Shown piece after piece: positions 24,362-33,162 of a stretch of 64,000 nt of DNA. The stretch comes from Alteromonas sp. 1_MG-2023 (GTDB taxonomy: Bacteria > Pseudomonadota > Gammaproteobacteria > Enterobacterales > Alteromonadaceae), in assembly GCF_030547075.1 (NCBI RefSeq), contig NZ_JAUOQH010000008.1:62001-126000 (forward strand). Reading direction: 5' to 3'. A program made the translations under genes and the position numbers. Each line of letters begins with the position of its first letter. Position 1 is the stretch's first letter. The notes under the pieces were generated by a model that saw only the letters and a program-made list of their open reading frames with translations, made no database searches and was not told where the DNA came from.

Positions 24362-25939
24362 TTAAACCTTATCAGTAAAGGCTTTACCGTCGCTGCGAGG
24401 ATCGCTTGCTGCGCTTACTGCGCCAGTTGGCGTGCGAATAACCGCGCCCGCATGGCCCATCAGTTCGTTACAAGGATCGACAGTCACCATCTCGTGGCCA
24501 CGAGCAATAAGGCTTTCGCCTACATACTCGGCTAAATCACGCTCGGCTTTTAAGTTGTTACTTTCATCACCCCAAGTACGGCCTAATAACCAACGGCCAA
24601 GGGCAATGGCTTTATCAATAGGCTGGTTGTGATAAATATGGCGAGCAAATAGGGCAGCTTGTGTTTGTGGCTGACCTTCACCGCCCATGGTGCCGTAACT
24701 CATTCTGCGCCCATCTGCTAAATCGGCAAACGCAGGGTTAAGCGTATGGAACGGCTTTAATCCTGGTTTTAAGTATTGGTTGCTTTTTGGATCTAACGAG
24801 AACGAGGTACCTCGGTTATTCCAAACAATGCCTGTTTGTGGGCTAACAATACCTGAACCAAATTCCCAATACAGCGATTGAATGTAACTCACCATGCGGC
24901 CTTCGCTATCGCAGGCACCCATCCAAATGGTATCGCCGGGTTTCGCTACATGCGGCCACGGTTGCGCTTTATCTAGCGAAATGTGTTTTACCATTTCATC
25001 TAACGATTCATCAGTTAATAAGCTAGATAAATCAACCGGCGTACGTGAAGGGTCGGTAACGTTCGCATTTCGTGCAATAAACGCTTGTTTGGTGCATTCA
25101 ATTAATAAGTGCACCATGTCGGCATCGGTAGAGCCTAAGTGCTGCACTTTGTCGTACAGCGCTAAAATGATTAACGAGGCCACACCTTGGGTAGGCGCAG
25201 GCAAGTTATACAAGGTGCCTTTGCTGGTAGTAACCGAAAGCGGCTCTACAATTTGCGCTTTGTATTGATTAAAGTCTTCAATACGAATAGGTGAGCCCGC
25301 AGCTTCCAAATCGGTAGCCAGTTTGCTAGCTAATTCGCCATGATAAAAGTCATCAAGCCCTGCTTTCGCTAAGTGGCTAAGTGTTTTAGACAGCGCCGTC
25401 AGTTTCAGGATTTTGCCTTTTTTAAGGGCTTTGCCTTTAATTAAGAACTGATCAAAATTTGGGTCGCCGGCTAAATCGTCGAAGGTTTTATTACTGGCGT
25501 CTACTAGGCTTTGCGTAACTTCAATCCCCCAGTTCGCCTGACTAATTGCAGTATCAAAAAGCGTATTAAGCGATAACCCATCTTGCCACTGGTGACTTAT
25601 TTTTAATGCTTCATTCCAACCTGCAACAGCACCGGCCATAGTAAGGGCTGATTTTCCGCCTCGGCTAGGAATAGCGCTTTCGTCTTTGTAAAATTCAGGG
25701 GTAGCACCTAATGCCGCAACGCCTGAAGCATCAATGCCAATAGGGGCTTTGCCAGGCTCGCTAATGAGCCAAAAACCATCGCCACCCATACCATTCATGT
25801 GAGGGTATTCAACGGCAATAGACGCGGCTGCGGCCACCATGGCTTCAATCGCGGTGCCGCCTTTTTCTAAAATATTCAATCCCACTTGCGATGCCGCAAA
25901 GTGAGGGGCAGTGAAGCCTACGTTATGTTTTTCACTCAT
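24362..25939 (-). CDS. HpxW-like Ntn-hydrolase of the gamma-glutamyltransferase family (probable oxamate amidohydrolase)
   Basis: A 525-residue member of the gamma-glutamyltranspeptidase family without a signal peptide, so cytoplasmic. Autoprocessing is expected before Thr337 in PGDTIWMGACD, giving a nucleophilic N-terminal Thr; the following SYIQSLYWEFGSGIV differs from true GGT and fits the HpxW/YwrD branch. In Klebsiella the HpxW protein of the urate pathway is an oxamate amidohydrolase. Here the gene lies next to pucG and allC, whose product oxalurate would yield oxamate. I therefore infer oxamate (or oxalurate-derived amide) hydrolysis to oxalate and ammonia. Glutathione hydrolysis is the alternative and is less likely given the location and missing export signal. 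Confidence 0.78.
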   Translation of the reverse strand: MSEKHNVGFTAPHFAASQVGLNILEKGGTAIEAMVAAAASIAVEYPHMNGMGGDGFWLISEPGKAPIGIDASGVAALGATPEFYKDESAIPSRGGKSALTMAGAVAGWNEALKISHQWQDGLSLNTLFDTAISQANWGIEVTQSLVDASNKTFDDLAGDPNFDQFLIKGKALKKGKILKLTALSKTLSHLAKAGLDDFYHGELASKLATDLEAAGSPIRIEDFNQYKAQIVEPLSVTTSKGTLYNLPAPTQGVASLIILALYDKVQHLGSTDADMVHLLIECTKQAFIARNANVTDPSRTPVDLSSLLTDESLDEMVKHISLDKAQPWPHVAKPGDTIWMGACDSEGRMVSYIQSLYWEFGSGIVSPQTGIVWNNRGTSFSLDPKSNQYLKPGLKPFHTLNPAFADLADGRRMSYGTMGGEGQPQTQAALFARHIYHNQPIDKAIALGRWLLGRTWGDESNNLKAERDLAEYVGESLIARGHEMVTVDPCNELMGHAGAVIRTPTGAVSAASDPRSDGKAFTDKV

Positions 25940-26012
25940 TGTCTTTTTTTATCCATTTGTTATTTGGCAAGTGCGACCTTGTTTTCATGTTAAGCCGGCT
26001 AAGCCTCCAGGA

Positions 26013-26100
26013 CTATGTCATTTCAAATAAGTAGCGCTACGTCATTTTAAATCTATAGCGACTACGTCATTTTTAAATCAGAAATGACTACGTCAGTTTA
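26013..26100 (-). repeat. About 25-bp tandem repeat, three and a half units
   Basis: Units begin with CTACGTCATTTTAAAT at about 26013, 26037, 26062 and 26088, with lengths 24, 25 and 26 and a partial last copy. The tract lies between the amidase stop and the HpxW-like gene start, where it could be part of the leader of the latter. Confidence 0.75.
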
Positions 26101-26120
26101 GCCCTGTGAAAATAAGTTCA

Positions 26121-27401
26121 TTAGGCTGTCAGTATTTTTGCTAGCTTAATGAGTGCAAGATCGCTGCCTTTTTTGCCTACCAATGATAAACCACATGGGG
26201 CATTTTGTAGGGTAAATAGCGGCATATGAATTTGTGGAAGCTCTGCTAAACCTGCAATTGAGGTAAGCGCAAGCAGGGCGTTCCTATCGTTCGCTAGTGT
26301 TTCTTCGTCAGCATCGCACCGTGGTGCAACGCCGGGAGTTGTGGGTATCAACAATACGTCTACAGTTTCAAATAAACTGTTTATGTATTGTTGAAACGCC
26401 ACTTGCTGCTTCTTGGCATCTTCAATTTCTTGTTCTGAAATTGTTTTACACCAATTAAATCGAAGCATAATATCGTGGGCAATGTCAGGGGATGTATCTG
26501 TTATCCACTGGCCGTGTTGTTGCCAAATTTCAGCGCCTTGTAACACGCGAAACGTCGCGGCAGTATTAAGCGCAGTTAAATCTAATTCGTGTTCGGTAAT
26601 AGGGCTAATAGTAAAACCCGAATCGCCGCTATCCGCTTTTTCGTTAAGTGCTTCAAGCCATTTCGTAGCTAAAACACCGTGTTTAGCACTTTGTAGCAAG
26701 TGTTGAGCGGCACCAATTCGGACTACGCTTGTATCTGCGTCGCTTTCCGCTGCAACCAATTCTTCTTGCGCAGCATCAGCTAAACAAACTTGGCTAACTT
26801 TTTCTAATGTATCTAAATCACGGGTCATCCAACCTATGGTGTCGAAAGACGGTGCAAGTGCCACCATGTTGTCACACGGTATTGCGTTGTGGGTAGTACG
26901 CAGCCCCCACAAACCCTGATAACTAGAAGGCACACGAATAGAACCACCAGTGTCAGTTCCCAAACCAATATCAGCTAAATGTGCCGATACAGCAACGGCC
27001 GAGCCCGAAGAGGAACCGCCGGGTATATGCGCCGGCGCCGACGGGTTAACCAACTGCGAGTAATGTTTATTCTGGCCGTGTAGGCTATAGGCCAATTCAT
27101 CGGTAATGGTTTTACCCTTGAATGTAGCGCCTGCGCTAAATAATTTACTCACTGTGCTGTTAGTGACGGTAGGTATCGAATGCGTAGCCAACCAATCTGG
27201 GTTGCCTGCGGCGGTAGGAAGGCCTTCTATATGAAATAAATCTTTTACTGCTAAGCCTAAGCCAGCCAGTTTTGCATCTAATTGAGAAGCATCGCCAGAG
27301 TCAGTACCAGAGCTAGTATCTGAAGCGTTTTGAGCAATTGAATTATTTTCAGCGGAAATACTTACAAAAGGAGAAGACACAGGCACATTCGCAATAGTCA
27401 C
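26121..27401 (-). CDS. Amidase signature family hydrolase, AMI1-like
   Basis: A 426-residue amidase with the Ser-cisSer-Lys triad: Lys53 in AVKDLFHIEG, Ser130 in PGGSSSGS and Ser154 in TDTGGSIRVP. The pattern GNPDWL, DELAYSLHGQNKHY and SFDTIGWMTRD is close to plant AMI1-type amidases. The first 40 residues are Ser/Asp/Asn-rich and not part of the fold, so the true start may be internal. In Klebsiella the hpx pathway has an amidase-type gene (hpxY) next to hpxW; this protein could fill that slot, but the family match does not prove a substrate. It precedes the HpxW-like gene on the same strand across a repeat tract. Confidence 0.87.
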   Translation of the reverse strand: MTIANVPVSSPFVSISAENNSIAQNASDTSSGTDSGDASQLDAKLAGLGLAVKDLFHIEGLPTAAGNPDWLATHSIPTVTNSTVSKLFSAGATFKGKTITDELAYSLHGQNKHYSQLVNPSAPAHIPGGSSSGSAVAVSAHLADIGLGTDTGGSIRVPSSYQGLWGLRTTHNAIPCDNMVALAPSFDTIGWMTRDLDTLEKVSQVCLADAAQEELVAAESDADTSVVRIGAAQHLLQSAKHGVLATKWLEALNEKADSGDSGFTISPITEHELDLTALNTAATFRVLQGAEIWQQHGQWITDTSPDIAHDIMLRFNWCKTISEQEIEDAKKQQVAFQQYINSLFETVDVLLIPTTPGVAPRCDADEETLANDRNALLALTSIAGLAELPQIHMPLFTLQNAPCGLSLVGKKGSDLALIKLAKILTA

Positions 27402-27414
27402 AAGATACGCCTAT

Positions 27415-27428
27415 GAAACAATCGTTTC
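27415..27428. promoter_or_regulatory. Inverted repeat GAAACAATCGTTTC upstream of the amidase
   Basis: A perfect GAAAC-N4-GTTTC repeat 14 bases before the amidase start, with a further GAAACGTTTG at about 27444-27453. This shape is typical of RpiR-family operators, and an RpiR-type regulator is encoded at 28407-29264. Binding is inferred. Confidence 0.4.
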
Positions 27429-27517
27429 TCTTTGTTGTCAAGTGAAACGTTTGTTACTAAAACATGTCAGGTGTATTCAAATCTACTTAACAGTCGCGCT
27501 AAAGAAAGTTAATCAGA

Positions 27518-28081
27518 CTAAAACCGGCTGCCTTCTTGGGTAAGAAATGCTTCTTCTTCTGCCGTACTGGTTCTACCTAAAATTAGGTTGCGGTGAGGGT
27601 AGCGGCCGAAACGTTCAATTATTTTAAGGTGCTTTAGTTCTTCTTCATATTCTTGCTCTAAACCGGGAACCCCAAAAAGTTGCTGGGCAATATCGTGAAT
27701 AACTAACGATTCGCTGTGCATAAAAGGCATATATAGAAATACACTTTGTTGGGCAGTTAATACTTTATCGGCTTCTACGCTTACCGCTTCTTGCGCAAGT
27801 ACTAATGCCATTGGGTCTTGCGAAAAAGCGTGAGGCGTGCCCCTATAAATATTTCTAGAGAACTGGTCGAGTAAAATAATCTCTGCTAATCGGCCAGAAG
27901 GGGTGGCGCGCCAAGGCCATAGTTCACCTTGAGATGCCGCGCGGTGAAGAGTTAAAAATTCTGATGCGATGGTGCGATCTAACGCTGCATCTTTCATAAA
28001 CCACTGAGAAGATGACAGGGTATTAAACCAAAAGTCTAAAACTCTGCTAGACTCTTCTATAACAAGGTGAGATTTGTCCAT
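27518..28081 (-). CDS. DUF924 family protein
   Basis: A 187-residue cytoplasmic protein of the DUF924 (YPO4044-like) family, all-helical with a TPR-like fold. Signature blocks are VLDFWFNTLSSSQWFMKDAALD near the N-terminus, LAEIILLDQFSRNIYRGTPHAF and FLYMPFMHSESL, and the C-terminal GRYPHRNLILGR. Length is standard. Function is unknown. It lies between the amidase and the RpiR regulator on the same strand with sizeable gaps, so it may be independent. Confidence 0.88.
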   Translation of the reverse strand: MDKSHLVIEESSRVLDFWFNTLSSSQWFMKDAALDRTIASEFLTLHRAASQGELWPWRATPSGRLAEIILLDQFSRNIYRGTPHAFSQDPMALVLAQEAVSVEADKVLTAQQSVFLYMPFMHSESLVIHDIAQQLFGVPGLEQEYEEELKHLKIIERFGRYPHRNLILGRTSTAEEEAFLTQEGSRF

Positions 28082-28406
28082 TTCAACTCCAACTCAACTT
28101 CAACAACATGTACTAAGGTGCCTTTTTACACGGGCATTATGGGGCTTTGGATGAGTAGCCAAGCTCGCCCGAGCGGCAACACGCGTTTTTATCGTATTTT
28201 CATAACGTGAACGTTATACGTGTTTATTTAATGATTCGATCGTTACGTTTAGTCGTTTCCATCATTCGTTACATTCAGTACGAGCAGTACAAACGATTCT
28301 TTCTTCTTGCTTAAACGACCTATACGATTGTTTTAACGATCCTACATTCTTATTTAAACGACCTTACATTCTTGCTTAAAAATTAATCAATTAACAGCAG
28401 TTAGTT
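28082..28406. other. Intergenic region with operator-like palindrome and degenerate repeats
   Basis: No gene is seen in this 325 bp gap. ATAACGT-GA-ACGTTAT (28202-28217) is a perfect 7-bp inverted repeat, a good operator candidate upstream of the DUF924 gene. From about 28303 to 28380 a degenerate 20-22 bp motif containing TTCTTGCTTAAACGACC recurs about four times. Confidence 0.6.
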
Positions 28407-29264
28407 TTATTTTCGCTCTGAAGGCTCGAGTTCATCGAGGTCGCCATACAGGCTAGTAATGGCTTCAACTCGTTTAGAGGCGCTGTCGCCCAATGCAGAA
28501 TAGGTAAAGTTACATAAGGTAGAAACCAAGCTCATTGGGGCGGCATAGCTGTCGAATGGGGCGAAGTTATCTAACGGCGCACTAACATGGTTTCCTAAAT
28601 GACAAACCAATAAATGCTTCACGTTATCTCGGTACACCTGCCCAGTAGGATCGGTTATAAGAATGGTTTGGCAGTGCGAAAGGCTATGTAGAATATGTTT
28701 AAACTGACGGGTGCGCCGGCGAAAGCCAAATAACACCACAACGTCATCTGCACTCAAATCGACTAAATCTTCCCCTAAGGTTTGTCCTGGTTGGGGTAAA
28801 AGCCTAACAGAAGTACGAATTTGTTTAAGTTGCTGGCGAAAATGCAAGGCTAAGGGATAGGCGTTTCTAAACCCAATTAAGGTAATTTGTTTCGCGTGGG
28901 CCAACTTTTCTGCAATAGCATTCAGGGTATCAATATCTAAATTGTCGAAGGTTTGCGAAATGTTATTAAGTTCTTGCTCGTGTTGCAGAACCGCTGTGGT
29001 ACTGGGGCTAACCGGCACACCTTGTTCGCGCAATGTCAGCAAGGTATTTTTTGCTTCTTGATGCGACTCAAACCCTAGTTGACGGAAAAAACGGCTTACC
29101 GTGGCTTTCGAAGTTTTAGTTTGTTCTGCTATGTGAGCGGTAGACTGAGTAACAATGGCAATAGGGTTGCGCTGTAAATACTGGGCTATGGTCTGGCCTG
29201 AAGGAGACAAAGATGCATAGTGCTTCTCTATTTGCTTAATGACATCATTCGAATTTTTGGCCAT
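28407..29264 (-). CDS. RpiR/MurR family transcriptional regulator
   Basis: A 285-residue regulator: N-terminal RpiR helix-turn-helix (about 1-80, with STAHIAEQTKTSKATVSRFFRQLGF) and a C-terminal SIS domain (about 120-260, with ITLIGFRNAYPLALHFRQQL and DDVVVLFGFRRRTRQFKHIL). SIS domains bind sugar phosphates or, in some RpiR proteins, other small effectors; the usual Ser-rich SIS loop is altered here to FGFRRRTR, hinting at a different ligand. RpiR regulators sit beside purine catabolic genes in several bacteria. It probably controls the amidase/HpxW-like genes; this is inference from position and from the GAAAC-N4-GTTTC repeat. Confidence 0.9.
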   Translation of the reverse strand: MAKNSNDVIKQIEKHYASLSPSGQTIAQYLQRNPIAIVTQSTAHIAEQTKTSKATVSRFFRQLGFESHQEAKNTLLTLREQGVPVSPSTTAVLQHEQELNNISQTFDNLDIDTLNAIAEKLAHAKQITLIGFRNAYPLALHFRQQLKQIRTSVRLLPQPGQTLGEDLVDLSADDVVVLFGFRRRTRQFKHILHSLSHCQTILITDPTGQVYRDNVKHLLVCHLGNHVSAPLDNFAPFDSYAAPMSLVSTLCNFTYSALGDSASKRVEAITSLYGDLDELEPSERK

Positions 29265-29801
29265 AAGGAGTAATCTTTAACTGCTCTGTAATTTACTTAA
29301 TAGGATAATGAATGAATATGCGTTTCGCTGTGCCTTAAATCAAGACCCTCTGCGCAATGGTTTCGTTCAGAATGATTTTCGAATAGTCACTGAAAAGCCG
29401 ATCAAAAGGCAAGGAAAAGCCATCGGGAAGTCATCGATAATTAAAAAACACTCTCTGCAAATCTTTCCATTCTTTCACCCTTCATGCACATATATTACAC
29501 ACCGAAAAACCCTTTAGTTGCAATCAATAGGTATAAACAAGGTGCAGGGCACATTACCACACTCTTTTATTTTCCCTTTCTTTTTACTTTTCACTTTCTT
29601 TTATACATACCTTCTACTGCGTAAAAATTAAAAAACCTATTGGTCTTGGTGACTTAGTTATTTTGATAAAAATTTAAGCCTAATGTCTAAGGTTGCAAGG
29701 TGCCATTTTTACGCGTATTGGCACTAATATTGGACTATAATTTCACCTTCTTTTTTAATTCATATTTACGTCATCATTTTGCAATGAAGTAGGAGTTATT
29801 C
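29265..29801. other. Intergenic region between RpiR gene and CPBP gene
   Basis: This 537 bp AT-rich gap separates divergent genes. A 69-codon frame at 29308-29517 has no ribosome site and no family features, so I do not call it. I see no strong hairpin or repeat. Confidence 0.5.
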
Positions 29802-30431
29802 GTGGTAAAGCTATGGTCTGAACTGATCTTGTTGTTCCTTGCATTGCCCATTGCCGTACTTTACTGGATTAACCACGTCGCTGATTGGCTGATGCCGATA
29901 TTGGGCATAGTGTGTTTATTTTGTTTAGGTGTGTTGCTAGCCGATAAACAATTCCAACGAATCCGCTTATGGCATTGGGAAGATTGCGGGCCGCATTTAA
30001 AAAGTACGCTGAAACTGTTTCTGCCTTGGGCAAGTTTGCTTGCGTTGTGTGTGTATTTAGTTAAACCCGAACTGTTTTTACACTGGCCTATCAACCAGCC
30101 TTGGATGTGGGTGGTCACCTTATTGGTGTACCCTATTGTGTCGGTTATTCCTCAAGAAATTATTTTCAGAACCTTTTTTTTCCATCGCTATAAACGTATT
30201 TTACCCTCTCGATATGCGCGGTGGATTTTAAGTACGTTTGTATTCGGTTTGGCACATTTAATTTACGGTAATTGGGTGGCTGTGGTTATGTCTTGGTGTG
30301 GCGGTGCTATATTTGGTTACCGTTATATGCAAACCAATTCAACACCTATAGTGGTAATAGAACATGCGATTTGGGGAAGTTTTTTATTCACCATAGGGCT
30401 AGGCTCTTATTTGGTTGTGTCTGGCGTATAA
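29802..30431 (+). CDS. CPBP family (CAAX protease-like) membrane protein
   Basis: A 209-residue inner-membrane protein with about six segments, of the CPBP/Abi metalloprotease family. Motif 1 reads PQEIIFRTFFFHR, that is QE instead of the usual EE followed by xxxR; motif 2 is FGLAHLIYGN with the conserved His; motif 3 is IEHAIWG. Loss of one Glu may weaken activity but the second Glu, Arg and His remain. The start is GTG with AGGAG seven bases upstream. Role unknown. Confidence 0.85.
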   Translation: MVKLWSELILLFLALPIAVLYWINHVADWLMPILGIVCLFCLGVLLADKQFQRIRLWHWEDCGPHLKSTLKLFLPWASLLALCVYLVKPELFLHWPINQPWMWVVTLLVYPIVSVIPQEIIFRTFFFHRYKRILPSRYARWILSTFVFGLAHLIYGNWVAVVMSWCGGAIFGYRYMQTNSTPIVVIEHAIWGSFLFTIGLGSYLVVSGV

Positions 30432-30730
30432 GGTATTTATTAGCTTTTTCTTTAACCAATCGACTGAACTATTCTCCAAAACTAATACACTAACTTAAAT
30501 GTACCAAACCCAAGTGAAACCCCTCGGTCGCCGTTTAGTTATACTTTTTTGGTTTATAGTTTAAAGAGAGCGGTTTATCGAGAATGGTTTAAGGCGTATG
30601 GTTTTTAGGATCGGCCATTTAGTGTATGGTTTTTGGTGTATTAGTTTTAACAAATAATGACTGAGGTATTGATGCGCAGCGTGTGCTGCTAGCCGTATGT
30701 GTAAATACAACCTCATTTCAAGGAGCGAAG
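30432..30730. other. Intergenic region with degenerate repeats before the MscS gene
   Basis: About 300 bp without a gene. Between about 30530 and 30640 a loose GGTTTA / GTATGGTTTTT motif recurs several times. An in-frame ATG at 30683 extends the next ORF by 16 codons but lacks a ribosome site. Confidence 0.45.
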
Positions 30731-31999
30731 ATGAGCATTATCGATTCATTGACTGCGTTTTCAGCATTGTCAGCATTACCTGTAGATTTATTTGCTGCTG
30801 ATGGAGTAACTGAATCTGGTGTAGAGAATTTTACCGAAGCACAATCGGTGTTGTTAGATTTGTGGCATGGCTTTTTGTATCGCTTGCCGGGCCTAGGCGT
30901 GGGCTTATTAATCATGGCTCTGTTTATTGTAGCGGCGGGGCCTTTATCGCGATTATTACTTAAACCTTTCTCGTTTTCTTCCTTAACACCATTAATAAAA
31001 TCGGTAGCCCAGCGCTCTATTAGCTTGGTCATTATATTGCTCGGTATATACCTGTTTTTATTCATGGCAGGGTTAACTGGCTTCGCGGTAGCTGTTATCA
31101 GTGGTACTGGGGTAGTAGGGTTAATTCTTGGTTTCGCGTTTCGTGATATTGCTGAAAATTTCATATCTAGCTTACTGCTTACTATTCAGCGTCCATTTAG
31201 AATTGGCGATATTGTCGAGATAAACGAGTTCACTGGCATTATTCAAAAGGTAACTTCAAGGGCCACCACTATGGTGGACTTCGACGGTAACCATATTCAA
31301 ATTCCCAACGCGACTATCTATAAAGGCGTGATTAAAAACTTAACTGCCAACCCACTTATGCGTGGCCATTTTGTGCTGGGCGTAGGGTACGATGCTGATA
31401 TTCGCAATGCACAACAACTTGCCGTCGAAATTATATCTAGCCATGCAAAAGTGCTGAAAGATCCAGAACCACAGGTATTAATAGATAATTTAGGCGCATC
31501 AACCTACAACTTAAAAATGTATTTTTGGGTGAATGTTGAAGACACCAGCGTACTTAAAATGTCGTCGTTGCTGATGCGCCAAATCGTTGGCCGCTTCACT
31601 GAGGAAAATATTAGTATGCCGGATGATGCAAGAGAGCGTATTTTCCCTGACGGCTTAGCGCTAACTTCAAATAAGGCTTCTAAAAGCAGCAATGTTATTG
31701 ATGATAACAGCACGGGTTTCACATCGCTGAATAAACCGTATTCCCTTAACGAAGATAAAAATTTCGGCATAACAAGAAGCAGTGTATCGCCTATTGAAGA
31801 GGCCACAGAAGAGGCTAGAAATGAGGCCAAAAACGAGGCGGATACATTTACGGAAAATAGCGCATCAGACGAGAAATTCAATTCCGGCTCCAGTGCAAAT
31901 TTAGACCACGAAACTGATGATGTAAGCAGTGAAGCCGAAGATATTCGAGAGCAAGCCAAAAAAGCGCGCGACCCCGAAAGCGGTGAGAATATTCTTTAG
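30731..31999 (+). CDS. MscS-family mechanosensitive channel
   Basis: A 422-residue inner-membrane channel that releases solutes on hypo-osmotic shock. I start at 30731, which follows AAGGAG by five bases. Order: periplasmic N-terminus, three membrane helices (the third the pore helix VAVISGTGVVGLILGFAF), the MscS beta domain (RPFRIGDIVEINEFTGIIQKVTSRAT, the classic signature) and a C-terminal alpha/beta vestibule domain to about residue 310. The last about 100 residues are a hydrophilic, Glu/Ser/Asn-rich tail that looks disordered and is unusual for short MscS proteins. Its 3' end overlaps the convergent DUF3080-like gene by 4 bases. Confidence 0.92.
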   Translation: MSIIDSLTAFSALSALPVDLFAADGVTESGVENFTEAQSVLLDLWHGFLYRLPGLGVGLLIMALFIVAAGPLSRLLLKPFSFSSLTPLIKSVAQRSISLVIILLGIYLFLFMAGLTGFAVAVISGTGVVGLILGFAFRDIAENFISSLLLTIQRPFRIGDIVEINEFTGIIQKVTSRATTMVDFDGNHIQIPNATIYKGVIKNLTANPLMRGHFVLGVGYDADIRNAQQLAVEIISSHAKVLKDPEPQVLIDNLGASTYNLKMYFWVNVEDTSVLKMSSLLMRQIVGRFTEENISMPDDARERIFPDGLALTSNKASKSSNVIDDNSTGFTSLNKPYSLNEDKNFGITRSSVSPIEEATEEARNEAKNEADTFTENSASDEKFNSGSSANLDHETDDVSSEAEDIREQAKKARDPESGENIL

Positions 32000-33162
32000 T
32001 TAGCGCCCGATGCGGTTGGCGATAAGTTACAGCGCCCCAGAAAGTCTTGCCATAAGCTTACGTGGGCGTGCATTACAGCAGAGTACTCAGCGAAGTTATC
32101 AATGCCATGAGTGCGAATATGAGCTTTAAATGGCTCGCTTAATACTTCACTGTCGCTCCACTGCTGCCATAGTGGTTGAAGCTGGTAGTGGTAGCTATTT
32201 AGCGTGCTAGCGATAGGTTGAATTTGTTCAATAAAGAATAAATAAAAGACGTTACGTAATATCTCGGCTTTATCGCTATTCATGCCGTTGCTGCAATCTA
32301 TTTCACTTAGAGCGCCTGGAAGAGTTTCATTAAGCATCAATAAGCGATTGTGTAATACAGCCTGAGTTTGCCATAGCTTTGCTGGAAGCCGAGAAGAGGC
32401 AACAATCTGCAACTGCTCTTCTAGTTCTTCGCTATCTTTTATAACACCACCTTCGCTGGTGGCGTCAAACCTAGTAATATCAGATAAACTGTTCACAAAA
32501 TTAAGCGCATTCACAGATGCTTTGGCATCTTTATTACCACTTGCTAATAGCGGTGATGCCGCCATGCTAAGCCCTAGCTTTATTTCAGAACTAGTTTGCA
32601 CCACGTTCGCCCATACACTTTCATACTGACTTTGCTTTTGTTTACGCCACTCACCCACTGTAGTAGCAATGGGGTCTTCAGCCGCCTTCAATCTCGCTTC
32701 GCAATTTGCTAGGGCGTTTAGCACTCTATGTTCGTATTGCAAGCGTTGCGAAGGCAGTTGGGTTTTACCCAATGCCGTGTTTCGTTCGGCCACTATACGG
32801 CCAAGTTCGCAATCTTGTATGGCATAAAACTCCCTAATATTAATATTCAAGGTAGTTACGTTATTGCCGACGTCTGAAAGTGAAGGGTAGGTTTGGGAAG
32901 GTATTAGTAGCAAGGCATGTGTTTGCGATCCAATTTTATTCAAAGCGCTATTTTTTAATAAAGCACTATTTTCTAATTTATGGATATCTTCCGTTAAAGA
33001 GCCATCTAACACTCTGGAAAGGCGATTGGTGTATTCATCCATGGTGTCGTCAATACTGGGCGGGCCAAAGCACCCCTGTAATAATACTAAACTTAACAAT
33101 AAGGCTAACACCACAGGTAACACCGTAGCTATTGCCGCGATAAAATGCTTAAGCTGGTGCAT
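31996..33162 (-). CDS. DUF3080-like lipoprotein
   Basis: A predicted outer-membrane or periplasmic lipoprotein of 388 residues. I prefer the ATG at 33162 because it places the hydrophobic signal directly at the N-terminus, ending in the lipobox LLQGC; the upstream ATG at 33186 adds eight residues. The remainder is helical, with a start resembling DUF3080 (DDTMDEYTNRLSRVLDG). It overlaps the end of the SDR gene by 14 bases, so they are coupled. Function unknown. Confidence 0.8.
   Translation of the reverse strand: MHQLKHFIAAIATVLPVVLALLLSLVLLQGCFGPPSIDDTMDEYTNRLSRVLDGSLTEDIHKLENSALLKNSALNKIGSQTHALLLIPSQTYPSLSDVGNNVTTLNINIREFYAIQDCELGRIVAERNTALGKTQLPSQRLQYEHRVLNALANCEARLKAAEDPIATTVGEWRKQKQSQYESVWANVVQTSSEIKLGLSMAASPLLASGNKDAKASVNALNFVNSLSDITRFDATSEGGVIKDSEELEEQLQIVASSRLPAKLWQTQAVLHNRLLMLNETLPGALSEIDCSNGMNSDKAEILRNVFYLFFIEQIQPIASTLNSYHYQLQPLWQQWSDSEVLSEPFKAHIRTHGIDNFAEYSAVMHAHVSLWQDFLGRCNLSPTASGAN

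Noticed and set aside
24362..25939. Annotation as glutathione-degrading gamma-glutamyltranspeptidase
   Set aside because: No signal peptide, HpxW/YwrD-type blocks around the catalytic Thr, and a purine-pathway neighbourhood point to another substrate.
29308..29517. 69-codon open frame in the gap between the RpiR and CPBP genes
   Set aside because: No ribosome site, no family features, unbalanced composition; probably chance in AT-rich DNA.
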